Source of the DNA: Paenibacillus polymyxa
GTDB lineage: Bacteria; Bacillota; Bacilli; Paenibacillales; Paenibacillaceae
NCBI RefSeq assembly: GCF_015710975.1
Contig: NZ_CP049783.1
Location: 2,952,001 to 3,016,000, forward strand
DNA: 64,000 bases
Direction of reading: 5' to 3'
Shown here: one piece after another, positions 1-9,115 of the stretch
Numbering within the stretch: position 1 is the first letter of the stretch
Layout of the letters: each line of letters opens with the position of its first letter
Position numbers and translations under genes: made by a program
Notes under the pieces: model-generated
Told to the model about the DNA's origin: nothing
Seen by the model: the letters and a program-made list of their open reading frames with translations, nothing else
The model's database searches: none

Positions 1-647
1 GCACTCATGAACAGATAGCCTTTCTGAAATCCATTGAAAGCGCTATCTCTAATCGGAAGCCCGATCAGCTATTGGAACGGGTGCAACATTTCATTGGACG
101 AATGACGCAAGGGTATCCTCCACCTGATGCGCTTAAAGCTAAATTAATACACCTTCTCCTAGTTAGTTTACCACGGTTAAATATAGGGTGGAGTGAGGAA
201 GTCTACTCACGTTACTCGGAACAGTTGAACCGAGCTGTCAAAGAGGCCACATCTCTCCAAAATCTTGAGGATCGTATTGCAGCATGGTTAAAAGAGCTGA
301 TTCTTGAGCTTGATGGCAGCTCCAAAGGTGAACCCATCATGAAAAAATGCAAGGAATTTCTGGATACACATCTACATGAAGACCTAAGTCTGGAGATTGT
401 GGCCCGGCGCTTTCACTATAATGCGTCCTATTTTAGCATTCTGTTCAAAAACTATTTTGGGCTCTCGTTCACGGAATATATGGTGAAGCTCAGAATGCAA
501 AAGGCTCAGCACTTACTGCTGCATACAGACGCCAAGGTCGCAGAAATTAGTAGACAGGTTGGTTATAAAGATACCAAGTACTTCTTTAAAGTGTTCAAAA
601 AAAACGTTAAGCACACACCCGAGGAGTTTCGTAGGAAATTCATTTAA
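1..647 (+). CDS. AraC-family response regulator, YesN-like (5' end outside window)
   Basis: DNA-binding response regulator of the YesN type; the reading frame is open from base 3, so the receiver domain lies off the left edge. The last ~100 residues are a complete double helix-turn-helix AraC domain (DLSLEIVARRFHYNASYFS, then VAEISRQVGYKDTKYFFKVF and the terminal PEEFRR). It stops 23 bases before a YesM-type kinase gene, which is its probable partner. In this family the pair senses an extracellular sugar and activates an adjacent ABC importer; the importer at 2626-5764 is the likely target. The ligand cannot be told from sequence. Confidence 0.93.
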   Translation, partial: THEQIAFLKSIESAISNRKPDQLLERVQHFIGRMTQGYPPPDALKAKLIHLLLVSLPRLNIGWSEEVYSRYSEQLNRAVKEATSLQNLEDRIAAWLKELILELDGSSKGEPIMKKCKEFLDTHLHEDLSLEIVARRFHYNASYFSILFKNYFGLSFTEYMVKLRMQKAQHLLLHTDAKVAEISRQVGYKDTKYFFKVFKKNVKHTPEEFRRKFI

Positions 648-670
648 TCGTTAGGTGAAAGGAAGATACA

Positions 671-2527
671 ATGCGCCAAGTCAAATATATATATCAAAAA
701 TTTTTGGACAGTAGCTTTCGTACGAAGTTGATGCTGTCCTATTTTTTGTTGTCTGGTTTCATCGTTTTGATCCTGGGCTTTGTCTACTTCGAAACCAGTG
801 CGCGGAATATTACTGCAAACGTAACAGATAGCGTTACAAGTGTATTGCGTAGCAATAACCAGTTGCTGGATAACAAGCTGACAGCTATTCAAAAAACTGT
901 GGATATGATTCCAATTGATCATGATCTTTTACAGACTATCACAGACGTGGATACTACGGATTCTTCATCGCTTTTACGAGCTGATCGCAGCATTACGAAA
1001 ATTTTGTACAGATACTTTGGCAATATAGAGGAAGTATACGCTTCTCAGATTATGACGCAAAAGTATGCATACGGAAGTACAGAGCGGATGTATATTCCCG
1101 TTCTGCCGTTCTATTCTTCTCCCTTGGCGACAACGGCGGTACAAGCAGAGGGGGCTACCAGGTGGATTCCTGCCTATTCGTATGCCGACACCTTTCATCA
1201 GCAGGATTTAAAACAAGGTTCCTATGATTTTAGCTCTTTATTTGCTGTGGTTAAGCAGCTTCATTTGACTGCATTAGATGATGCTGGAACCTTCCATACG
1301 CTTCCTGAAGGAAAGGAAAAGCCTATACTTATATTGAATTTCCGGCCTGATTTGTTAAAGGATGGTTTTGAAGATTATGCAGCCCGCAGCGGATTTGCAC
1401 ATCTATCCTACGGTATGATTCACGATAACAACGGGATAGTCATGAGCTCAGATCGACAGCAACAAGCGGGGGAGCCCGTGGCGGATTGGCTGAAGAATGC
1501 CATTACTTCGGAACAAGGGACAAAAATGGTAAACGTGAAGGGTCGAAGTATACTACTGGTTTACGAAGCGATGAAGACGACGGGCTGGGTATCATATATA
1601 GCCATTCCCATGGAAGATGTACTGGGGCATTTGTCAACGATTCGTACCTACACCTTGTTCTTTTTAGGCTTTATGATGCTCATTGCTGTCATCCTTGCTT
1701 ATTTGCTGTCGGTATACATCAGTAAGCCCATCACGGATATGAAACAGGCGATGAAGGTAATGGAAAAGGGACATTTTGATATTCGAATTCCTGAACGCGG
1801 CTATGATGAATTGGGGGATCTGGTGATCCGATTTAATCAAATGAATGAGAAAATTAAAGATTTGATCGAAGAAAATTACAAATCACGTCTTCGAGCCAAA
1901 GAATCGGAGTTAATGGCACTTAATTTACAGCTTAATCCCCATTTTTTGTATAACACCTTAACGACAATGTATTGGATCGCATTAGAACATAAACAACAGG
2001 AACTGGGCCGATTGATCATTAGTCTGGCGGAAATGCTGCAAATTACGACTCGAAACAAAAACGAGACCTGGAGCCTGGAAACCGATCTGAATTGGCTGGA
2101 AAAATACATTTATATTATGCAAAATCGCTTTGAGAACAAGTTCACAGTGGAGTATGATATTGATCCCATTTTACTTCAGATGGAGGTTCCCAAACTCTTC
2201 TTGCAGCCTTTTGTGGAGAATTCAATTATTCACGGCTTCGCTGAAATGGAATCAGGTGGTCGGATTAAGATCACAGCCTGGATCGAAAAGCAATTGGTGT
2301 GTTTTAAAGTCGAGGATAATGGATTAGGAATTCAAAAAGATCATATACGCCGCATTCAAGCTGGAGAAATCCGGTCAACGGGCATTAAAAATGTAGACAG
2401 AAGAGTACGGCTGTTATATGGGATGGAATATGGGGTTGCGCTCCACTCACCAGAAGATAAAGGGACATTTGTCCTGATCCGAATCGGAGAAACACATAGA
2501 TCTAATCAAATGACACCAATCCAATGA
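671..2527 (+). CDS. YesM-type sensor histidine kinase
   Basis: Membrane sensor kinase of 618 residues. It has a short cytoplasmic N-terminus, a membrane segment near residues 17-40, a long extracellular sensing region, a second membrane segment near 325-350 and a HAMP linker containing SKPITDMKQAMKVMEKG. The His_kinase domain carries NPHFLYNTL with the phosphorylatable His at residue 424, and the HATPase has an N-box (QPFVENSIIHGF) and a G1 box (VEDNGLGI). An AGGAAG ribosome site precedes the ATG. The regulator-first, kinase-second order reverses the usual yesM-yesN order. It is expected to phosphorylate the upstream AraC-type regulator and so control the sugar importer that follows. Confidence 0.95.
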   Translation: MRQVKYIYQKFLDSSFRTKLMLSYFLLSGFIVLILGFVYFETSARNITANVTDSVTSVLRSNNQLLDNKLTAIQKTVDMIPIDHDLLQTITDVDTTDSSSLLRADRSITKILYRYFGNIEEVYASQIMTQKYAYGSTERMYIPVLPFYSSPLATTAVQAEGATRWIPAYSYADTFHQQDLKQGSYDFSSLFAVVKQLHLTALDDAGTFHTLPEGKEKPILILNFRPDLLKDGFEDYAARSGFAHLSYGMIHDNNGIVMSSDRQQQAGEPVADWLKNAITSEQGTKMVNVKGRSILLVYEAMKTTGWVSYIAIPMEDVLGHLSTIRTYTLFFLGFMMLIAVILAYLLSVYISKPITDMKQAMKVMEKGHFDIRIPERGYDELGDLVIRFNQMNEKIKDLIEENYKSRLRAKESELMALNLQLNPHFLYNTLTTMYWIALEHKQQELGRLIISLAEMLQITTRNKNETWSLETDLNWLEKYIYIMQNRFENKFTVEYDIDPILLQMEVPKLFLQPFVENSIIHGFAEMESGGRIKITAWIEKQLVCFKVEDNGLGIQKDHIRRIQAGEIRSTGIKNVDRRVRLLYGMEYGVALHSPEDKGTFVLIRIGETHRSNQMTPIQ

Positions 2528-2544
2528 GAGTGCGACTTTCAAAA

Positions 2545-2560
2545 ATGTAAGCGTTTGCTA
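2545..2560 (+). promoter_or_regulatory. cre site (CcpA operator) overlapping the importer promoter
   Basis: ATGTAAGCGTTTGCTA matches the degenerate catabolite-responsive element WTGNAANCGNWNNCWW at every position. Its 3' end overlaps a -10-like TAGAAT at 2559-2564, so bound CcpA-HPr(Ser-P) should block transcription of the importer when a preferred sugar is present. Binding is inferred, not shown. Confidence 0.75.
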
Positions 2561-2625
2561 GAATAAATTTAGTGACGAAGCAACAAACGAAAAGATAAAA
2601 AATAAACGGTTTGGGGGCGTTACTC

Positions 2626-3990
2626 ATGTTAAAACGAAAGTTATGGATCGTCTGCATGTGCTTGGTCGTTGGACTGATGTCAGCCTGTAGTTCAAATGAG
2701 AGCAGCAGTAAGCCAGTAGATTTGCAGGGGCACGAGCAAGTGACACTGACCTATGCCAGTTGGGGGAGCACCAATGAGAAGAAGGTTCAACAGGAGATCG
2801 CCAAAAAATTCACAGACAAATATCCGTGGATCAAAATCAACTATATGCACATCCCCGGGGATTACGTCACCAAATTAACGACGATGTTTGCCGCCAATCA
2901 GGCACCAGATGTATTTCCTATTTATAAAGCACAGGCTCTGCAATGGGCTGAACAAGGCAAACTATATAATTTAAATGAATTTTTGAAGGAGGATAAGGAG
3001 CTAACGAAGGAGAGTCTCATTCCTAATTCAGTCATCTATTGGGATAAGGATAAAGTGGCAGGGGTCAAGGTGACGGAGGAAGCCTTTGCGCTCTATTACA
3101 ACAAGGATTTGTTTGATGAGGCTGGTGTTGCCTTGCCGCCAATCAAAGCTGAAGAGGCTTGGACATGGGAACAGTTCTTAGAGACAGCGCAAAAGCTCAC
3201 CATTGATAAAGCGGGAAATAATGCGCTTAGCCCCAATTTCGATGCAAGTAACATCAAACAGTATGGAGTTCGGTTTGACACATGGATGTGGCATCTGCTA
3301 GTACCTTCCAACAACGCAAGCGTTATTTCAGATAAAGGGGACTCGCTTAATCTTGAAAACCCTGATGTGATTGAAGCCGTGCAAAAGATGGCGGACCTGA
3401 TCAACGTGTATCATGTGGCACCGTCGCCTACGCAGTCCAAAAATATCCCTTCCCCGGCCGTAGCATTGCAAAGCAAACGTGTAGCGATGGATCTGGATGG
3501 GCAGTGGGTCCAATTGGATCTCGGAGAATCGAAGGTGAATTTTGGTGTAGGCGTGTTACCCAAACTGAAAAGCAGCAAAACGATCCTGTTTGGCGAACCG
3601 GAAGTGATTTCTGCCAAAACCAAACATCCGAAAGAAGCATGGATGTTTTATAAATTCTTGCTGGATGCTGAAAGCGGGCTTGACATGCATTCCAGCGGAT
3701 TGTGGATGCCTGTCATGAAAAAGTGGTACACCGAACCAGACTTGATTAGCAAATGGGCAGATGTCAAGCCAGGCCATGCGGATGGATATCGTGATGCAGT
3801 CATGAACCAAACGCTGCATAACGGTGTCAATTCTTACGACTATTATTTGAAGAATTCGGAAAAAATCAATGCGATTATTAACCCGGCGCTGGATCAGGTA
3901 TGGCTGGGCAAGAAAACGGTGGAGCAAGCATTTAAGGAGGTTTCCGCCAAGGCCAACGCTGAATTTAAGGGGACATATCCGAAAGAATAA
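2626..3990 (+). CDS. Sugar ABC transporter substrate-binding lipoprotein
   Basis: Extracellular solute-binding protein of family 1, 454 residues, delivering a sugar to the two permeases downstream. The N-terminus is a lipoprotein signal: charged MLKRK, a hydrophobic stretch and lipobox LMSAC with the lipidated Cys at residue 21. The mature part has family features such as TLTYASWGS, FAANQAPDVF and a late PKEAWMFYKFLL. I chose the ATG at 2626 because a GGGGG ribosome site (2614-2618) sits 7 bases before it; the longer TTG start at 2611 would include that site. No ATPase gene is in the cluster, so a shared MsmX-type ATPase elsewhere is likely. Confidence 0.93.
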   Translation: MLKRKLWIVCMCLVVGLMSACSSNESSSKPVDLQGHEQVTLTYASWGSTNEKKVQQEIAKKFTDKYPWIKINYMHIPGDYVTKLTTMFAANQAPDVFPIYKAQALQWAEQGKLYNLNEFLKEDKELTKESLIPNSVIYWDKDKVAGVKVTEEAFALYYNKDLFDEAGVALPPIKAEEAWTWEQFLETAQKLTIDKAGNNALSPNFDASNIKQYGVRFDTWMWHLLVPSNNASVISDKGDSLNLENPDVIEAVQKMADLINVYHVAPSPTQSKNIPSPAVALQSKRVAMDLDGQWVQLDLGESKVNFGVGVLPKLKSSKTILFGEPEVISAKTKHPKEAWMFYKFLLDAESGLDMHSSGLWMPVMKKWYTEPDLISKWADVKPGHADGYRDAVMNQTLHNGVNSYDYYLKNSEKINAIINPALDQVWLGKKTVEQAFKEVSAKANAEFKGTYPKE

Positions 3991-4022
3991 GGTGAGGGTT
4001 TTGACAGAAAGAGAGGGATAGA

Positions 4023-4925
4023 ATGCAATCATTATCTTCTATTCGTAAGAAGGAAAATGGGTTGGGGTGGCTTTTTGCCGCCCCTGCTATTCTCGGCTTT
4101 GTCATTTTTGTTCTGGGACCGATGATCGCTAGTCTCTGGTTCAGTCTTACCGATTATAAGGTTGCTTCACAGGCCCATTTTATTGGTCTGGATAATTACG
4201 TTCACTTATTTGACGGTACGGACCAATTTTTTTATAAATCCCTTGGGGTTACGTTTTATTATGTGTTTTTGAGTGTGCCCCTGCAAATTATAGTAGCCTT
4301 CTTTTTAGCGATATTACTTAATCAAAAGGTAAAAGGTCTGGCTTTTTTCAGAACCGTTTTTTACTTGCCTACGATTGTGCCACTCATCGCATCGTCTATG
4401 ATCTGGATGTGGCTGTTTGATCCCGATCTTGGTTTACTGAATGTGGTGCTGCGTGCGCTACATTTGCCGGAAAGTCAATGGATTTATAGTGAAGGGTCGG
4501 TAGTTCCTACACTGGTTTTAATGAGTTTATGGACCGTTGGAGGAACCATGATTATTTTTCTGGCTGGCTTGCAAGATATACCTAGGCATTATTATGAAGC
4601 CATTGAAATTGACGGTGGGAACGCTCTTCATAAGCTTGTTTATATTACGATTCCGTTGACATCGCCCACAATTTTCTTTAATACGATTATGGGCTTCATC
4701 GGTGGATTTCAGGTGTTTGTCCAGCCTTACGTCATGACTCAGGGCGGACCTAACAATTCCAGCTTGTTCTACACATTTTATTTATTCCGCGAGGCATTTA
4801 CTTTTTCGAATATGGGTTATGCCTGTGCGATTGCATGGGTGCTCTTTATTGTAGTTTTGATCTTCACTGCCTTTCTATTCAAGACAGCCCGCAAATGGGT
4901 GTACTACGAAGGTGGGGGGGCATGA
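4023..4925 (+). CDS. Sugar ABC transporter permease (MalF/UgpA type)
   Basis: Inner-membrane permease of 300 residues with six predicted membrane segments, starting with a hydrophobic helix at about residues 15-38. The binding-protein-dependent transport signature (EAA loop) is visible as YYEAIEIDGGNALHKLVYITIP, where it contacts the ATPase. A purine-rich GAAAGAGAGGG ribosome site lies just before the ATG. The gene follows the binding protein by 32 bases and overlaps the next permease by an ATGA, so the pair is translationally coupled. Specificity cannot be read from the permease. Confidence 0.93.
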   Translation: MQSLSSIRKKENGLGWLFAAPAILGFVIFVLGPMIASLWFSLTDYKVASQAHFIGLDNYVHLFDGTDQFFYKSLGVTFYYVFLSVPLQIIVAFFLAILLNQKVKGLAFFRTVFYLPTIVPLIASSMIWMWLFDPDLGLLNVVLRALHLPESQWIYSEGSVVPTLVLMSLWTVGGTMIIFLAGLQDIPRHYYEAIEIDGGNALHKLVYITIPLTSPTIFFNTIMGFIGGFQVFVQPYVMTQGGPNNSSLFYTFYLFREAFTFSNMGYACAIAWVLFIVVLIFTAFLFKTARKWVYYEGGGA

Positions 4926-5764
4926 GGATGAAAAACCGTGGTTTGAGTTGGGGCAGGATTTTACTCTATACGGTGCTGATTGTGGGGTCACTTTTTTGCA
5001 TGTTTCCTTTTTACTGGCTGGTGAGAAGCTCCATGATGGATTTAAGTCAGATTTTTTTAATCCCGCCGAAATGGATTCCGGAGCCATTTGTACTTGAAAA
5101 TTTTTTGCAGCCGTTTGAAGAGCTCTCGTTTGGTCGTTATTTTGTGAACACATTTATCGTCGTAGCAGGTACTTTAGCCGGTGTACTTCTGTCGAGTACT
5201 ATTTCTGCCTATAGCTTTGCGCGAATGAGATGGAATGGAAGAGATAAGGTATTTGCTGTATTGTTAAGCAGCATGATGTTGCCGTTTGCGGTCACGCTAA
5301 TTCCGTCTTTTATTGGTTGGCAGGCGTTAGGCATGGTTAATTCGTATGTTCCATTGGTATTACCTTCGTTTTTTGGTGGAGGCGTTTTTAATATCTTTTT
5401 GCTCAGACAATTTTATATGACTCTTCCGCGAGAACTGGATGAAGCTGTATTTGTGGATGGAGGCAACCATTTTACGATCTTTACTCGCATTATTTTACCT
5501 TTGTCCCGGTCAGCGATTTTGGTCATCGGATTGTTTACATTTTTGAACACATGGAATGATTTTATGGGGCCGCTCGTTTATCTTAATGATGAAAGCAAAT
5601 TTACGTTGGCGATTGGGCTACAGCAGTTTCAGGGAATATATTCAGCGCAATGGGGTGTTCTGATGGCCGCTTCTTTAATTGTCGTGTTGCCAGCTATCAT
5701 TCTTTTCGCCATAGGACAGAAGTATTTTATGGAAGGTATTGCCTTAACGGGGATTAAGGGATAA
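4922..5764 (+). CDS. Sugar ABC transporter permease (MalG/UgpE type)
   Basis: Second permease subunit, 280 residues, six predicted membrane segments, with an EAA loop (ELDEAVFVDGGNHFTIFTRI) matching that of its partner. The ATG at 4922 overlaps the stop of the preceding gene (ATGA); a second in-frame ATG at 4928 is better spaced from the GGTGGGGGGG run and may be the true start. A longer in-frame start at 4835 would lie deep inside the upstream permease and is rejected. The pair forms the membrane channel of a carbohydrate importer of the CUT1 class. Confidence 0.93.
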   Translation: MRMKNRGLSWGRILLYTVLIVGSLFCMFPFYWLVRSSMMDLSQIFLIPPKWIPEPFVLENFLQPFEELSFGRYFVNTFIVVAGTLAGVLLSSTISAYSFARMRWNGRDKVFAVLLSSMMLPFAVTLIPSFIGWQALGMVNSYVPLVLPSFFGGGVFNIFLLRQFYMTLPRELDEAVFVDGGNHFTIFTRIILPLSRSAILVIGLFTFLNTWNDFMGPLVYLNDESKFTLAIGLQQFQGIYSAQWGVLMAASLIVVLPAIILFAIGQKYFMEGIALTGIKG

Positions 5765-5847
5765 GAGCAGCAGCCAGGTACGCACTTTGCTTTTTTTGGA
5801 ATTTAATAATAAAATGGAAGTAACTTTCGAAAAGGAGATGACGTGAA

Positions 5848-6780
5848 TTGGCAGAGCAAGTGCGTATTGGCAAAACAGATTTATATGTAAAACCAATCGG
5901 TTTGGGTGCGAATAAGGTAGGAGGACATAATCTTTTTTCCGGTTTGAACAATGAAACGGGCAAAGAAGTCGTTCGCACAGCTTTGGATAACGGCATCAAT
6001 TTTCTGGATACAGCTTTTATTTATGGGCCTGAGCACTCAGAGCGGTTGATCGGTGAGGTACTTAAAGAGCGCGGCAAACGTGAGGAAGCTGTCATAGCGA
6101 CCAAGGGAGCGCATAAATTTGTGAACGGAGAGGTTGTTTTTGACAACTCGCCTGCTTTTTTACGTGAATCCGTCGAATCCAGTCTGAAAAGATTACAAAC
6201 GGATTATATTGATCTGTTCTATATCCATTTCCCAGATGAAGCTACGCCAAAGGCAGAAGCAGTCGGAGAACTGAAGAAGCTTAAGGACGAAGGCAAAATT
6301 AAAGCTATTGGTGTATCTAACTTTACCATTGAACAACTTAAGGATGCGAATAGTGACGGCTATGTAGATGTGCTTCAATCCCATTATAATTTGTTGCAAC
6401 GGGAAGCTGAGAAGGATCTGCTGCCTTATACTAAGGAAAATGGCATTTCGTTTGTGCCGTATTTCCCGCTAGCTTCTGGACTACTAGGTGGTAAGTATAC
6501 GAAAGACATGACTTTCACGGACATCAGAGCGAAAGATCCATTGTTTCAGGGAGAGGCATTTGCTCGTAATTTGGACAAAGTGGAGCAGGTACGCGAGATC
6601 GCTAATGCGTTGAATGCAGAGGTTGCTCATGTGGTGCTTGCATGGTATTTGACCCGTGATTCGATTGATGCCCTCATTCCAGGCGCGAAGGGACCGGAGC
6701 AGGTTCTGGCGAATCTGAAAACGCTGAATGTCCAATTGAGTCAAGCGGATATCGAAAAGATTGACCACATTTTCAAATAA
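5848..6780 (+). CDS. Aldo/keto reductase
   Basis: NADPH-dependent oxidoreductase of the aldo/keto reductase family, 310 residues, cytoplasmic. Family landmarks are [15 protein letters not shown] (catalytic Asp and Tyr), ATKGAHKF (catalytic Lys), DLFYIHFPD (catalytic His), the GVSNF strand and the C-terminal cofactor-binding region ending [12 protein letters not shown]. The start is a TTG 11 bases after an AAAGGAG ribosome site (5830-5836); no ATG fits. It lies 84 bases after the importer permease and may be read through from it, but the substrate is unknown. Confidence 0.92.
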   Translation: MAEQVRIGKTDLYVKPIGLGANKVGGHNLFSGLNNETGKEVVRTALDNGINFLDTAFIYGPEHSERLIGEVLKERGKREEAVIATKGAHKFVNGEVVFDNSPAFLRESVESSLKRLQTDYIDLFYIHFPDEATPKAEAVGELKKLKDEGKIKAIGVSNFTIEQLKDANSDGYVDVLQSHYNLLQREAEKDLLPYTKENGISFVPYFPLASGLLGGKYTKDMTFTDIRAKDPLFQGEAFARNLDKVEQVREIANALNAEVAHVVLAWYLTRDSIDALIPGAKGPEQVLANLKTLNVQLSQADIEKIDHIFK

Positions 6781-6835
6781 TGAGTTGAGCTTGGAATGAA
6801 TCGTATTTGAAATCATATATGTTTACCACCAGGAG

Positions 6836-6862
6836 GAGCTGCCGGACGGGCAGCTTCTTTTT
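6836..6862 (+). terminator. Rho-independent terminator
   Basis: AGCTGCC (6837-6843) pairs with GGCAGCT (6849-6855) and is followed by a T-rich tract. It ends the aldo/keto reductase transcript. Confidence 0.75.
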
Positions 6863-6917
6863 CGTTTATTTGCGGCATATCCTTCTAAAGTAAGCTCATC
6901 GCTGCGGGGGGATCAGA

Positions 6918-7727
6918 ATGAATAGAAAACCGCAATGGCACAGCAGACCAAACAGAAGGCGACGTGGCAGACGCAGGATGTGGCTCATTGTGGCATTGGC
7001 GCTGCTGGTAGGAATCGTACAGGTGGCCGCCTATGTGGAACAGCATTTGAAGCCACCCATGATGCATCTGGCTAAAGTGCGGGTCAAACAAATGGCGACA
7101 GAGGCTATTAATTCAGCAATTACTGCGCAGGTAGAGCAGGGGAAGACTGCTGATAATTTGATCGAATGGAGAACGGATACGCAAGGGAGAACCTCTGGAT
7201 TTGTTCTAAATTATGCGGAGCATATGAGAATTACGTCAGACACGCTCAAAGCAGTCAAGGCAACGATGGACAGTATGAGTCATTTTGATGAAAGTGTTCC
7301 GATTGGTCAGGCATTGGGGAGTCCGCTACTGGCAGCTTATGGACCCAAGGTTCCCCTAAAAGTGGAGCCGCATGGAGCAATCAAGGTGGATTTAAATACA
7401 CGTCAGCAGGATGCGGGCATAAACATGATCTTGGTGGAAGTGTACATTCGAATTACGACGGAAGTGTCTGTGGTTATACCGTTTGAAATGCAACCTCAGA
7501 TTGTGGAGACGGAAATCCCGGTTTCTTATTTGCTGGTAGTGGGCAACGTCCCGATGTACTACTATGACAATCAGGGGAAACCAGTCGGCAAAAATGGTGC
7601 AACCGCTCCGCAGTTGGCACTGCCTTCCCATTCCATAGAGAGTAGCGGTGCTGTAGGTTCCAGCATAGAAAGTGTTCCAGAGATACAGGAAGACCCCAAT
7701 TCCCTCAATCAGTCCCCAACGCCATAA
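6918..7727 (+). CDS. yunB: Sporulation protein YunB
   Basis: YunB family sporulation protein, 269 residues. It begins with a strongly basic tract (RRRRGRRR near residues 14-21), has one membrane helix (about residues 22-40), then a domain outside the membrane. Typical YunB features are EAINSAI, SGFVLNYAEHMRITSD and the GSPLLAAYGPKVPL loop. In Bacillus subtilis yunB belongs to the mother-cell sigma-E regulon and neighbours yunA/lytH, as here. The ATG follows a GGGGGG ribosome site by 6 bases. The C-terminal ~30 residues are Ser/Pro rich and probably disordered. The molecular role is not known. Confidence 0.9.
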   Translation: MNRKPQWHSRPNRRRRGRRRMWLIVALALLVGIVQVAAYVEQHLKPPMMHLAKVRVKQMATEAINSAITAQVEQGKTADNLIEWRTDTQGRTSGFVLNYAEHMRITSDTLKAVKATMDSMSHFDESVPIGQALGSPLLAAYGPKVPLKVEPHGAIKVDLNTRQQDAGINMILVEVYIRITTEVSVVIPFEMQPQIVETEIPVSYLLVVGNVPMYYYDNQGKPVGKNGATAPQLALPSHSIESSGAVGSSIESVPEIQEDPNSLNQSPTP

Positions 7728-7759
7728 ACAAAGAGGGGATTGGTGTGAGATACTCAAAA

Positions 7760-7797
7760 AAACCAAAGGGACCTATGAGGAGGTCCCTTTGGTTTTT
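7760..7797. terminator. Bidirectional terminator between yunB and lytH
   Basis: A long perfect stem (AACCAAAGGGACCT against AGGTCCCTTTGGTT) has A-rich and T-rich flanks, so it works on both strands. The minus-strand arm is also coding: the last residues of LytH are written in the hairpin. Confidence 0.85.
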
Positions 7798-8878
7798 CCT
7801 GATTTGAGCGCTTTACGTTCACTCTGCTCCCACTGTCTTAATAGCGGATATGGATCAAAGGACCAGTCTGTCCAGCCATTGTCCCGGTATATACCATAGT
7901 GTAGATGTGGTGGGAACTTGCCTTGGGTACCCGGTTTCCCATAGCCCGAGCTTCCGACCCAACCCACCGTCTGACCAGGCGTGACGATGTCTCCGTTATG
8001 AACGGTTTTATCAAAGCCGGAAAGGTGTGCATAGTAGTGATAGCGGTTGTTGAGATCACGAATACCGATTCGCCAGCCTCCGAAGGGATTCCAGCCCTTC
8101 ATTTCAACTACACCGTAGCAGGTGCTGCGAACCGGAACTCCGTAGCCAGCAAACAGGTCAGTCCCCTCGTGTATACGGTAGCCCCCCAGCTGCGTCGGCT
8201 TCCCCAAGTGCTGCGGTAGCTATAAATGCTGCCTAGAGGCAGCGGAAAAGCTTGACTGACCAGATCAAGTTTGCCATACCTCTGATACAGCTTGGCAAAC
8301 TGCTGAACTCTTTGAACCGAGCGGCTGTTATGGTAATATTCCCACACGGCAATACCAAATTCATCCTCGTTGTTTCCATACTTTCCGAGATAAGAAGCGA
8401 TGCTGAACAGCAAATCCTTGTCATTATTGCGGTCAGCGATTCCATCGCCTGAGCCGTCTTGTCCCAGCCCGGAAAATAGTTCAATGGAACTTGGATTTTG
8501 ATCCTCGGCATCAGGGTTCAACAGACCGGACCATACCGGTCCCGTCACAAAAATACCTATGATCCGTTCCGCATGCTTGCGATCCTTGGGATGGGCCACC
8601 GTGAGTGTGCGTTCGTACTGGTCGATGGCAGCCAGTCTGTACCAAGGGACTCCTGTCAGGGCTTCGATGGAGTGATATAAGGCAAGTCTGGACGTATACG
8701 ATGAAGACGAAGCATGTGAAGCATCCATATTTGTTGTCAGGTTATTTCCGGCTGACGAGGACTTTGTGTCCTCGGCAAGGGCATGAGCAGGAAGCGGACA
8801 AGCCGTTGTCAGTGTAGTAGCGCACAACAGCAGCGATAACAGACGAACAGCGCGGACTGCCCGCGTAGGGTAAGACAC
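7773..8878 (-). pseudogene. lytH: LytH/YunA-type M23 peptidase, frameshifted at a C6 run
   Basis: Two minus-strand frames make up one gene. The upstream part (8878 to about 8187) encodes a signal-like N-terminus and a domain running to STWGSRRSWG. The downstream part (about 8207 to 7773) encodes a complete LytM/M23 metallopeptidase domain: YRIHEGTDLF with the zinc His/Asp, HLSGF and the HLHYG motif. They join exactly if one base is added to the C6 run at 8182-8187 (G6 on the coding strand), giving ...SWGGYRIHEG and 368 residues. B. subtilis LytH is a late forespore L-Ala-D-Glu peptidase that matures the cortex and also lies beside yunB. Start is GTG after AGGAGGT. I think the gene is intact and the consensus wrong. 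Confidence 0.85.
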
Positions 8879-9066
8879 GTGAACCGACCTCCTATAAAAG
8901 GGCTTAAGCGCCCGGTAAATTCTTGGCCCGTATTTGCGTAATTAGGGCGCTTTTGATTAGATTGAGCCATATCCGCCGCTTTTATCCATCTCAAGAGTTT
9001 ACTTTTTCCGGCATCAATGTCATATCAAAAAGGGAACAATGAATGGAGGTTTTTCCATGGCTTTCA

Positions 9067-9075
9067 TGCTATAAT
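9067..9075 (+). promoter_or_regulatory. Extended -10 promoter for lipA
   Basis: TGCTATAAT is an extended -10 element (TGnTATAAT); no good -35 is seen. Transcription would begin near 9082, downstream of the in-frame upstream start at 9017 but before the ATG at 9116, which supports the shorter LipA. Confidence 0.65.
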
Positions 9076-9115
9076 GTATGGCAATGACAGCTTAAGCTTA
9101 TCAGAAAGAAGGTCT

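Noticed and set aside
8100..8260. Programmed -1 frameshifting as the reason for the split lytH, nadK and PBP genes
   Set aside because: Some sites could slip, but ylbJ and the MFS gene do not share a good slippery heptamer, and five unrelated genes using it within 24 kb is improbable compared with sequencing error.
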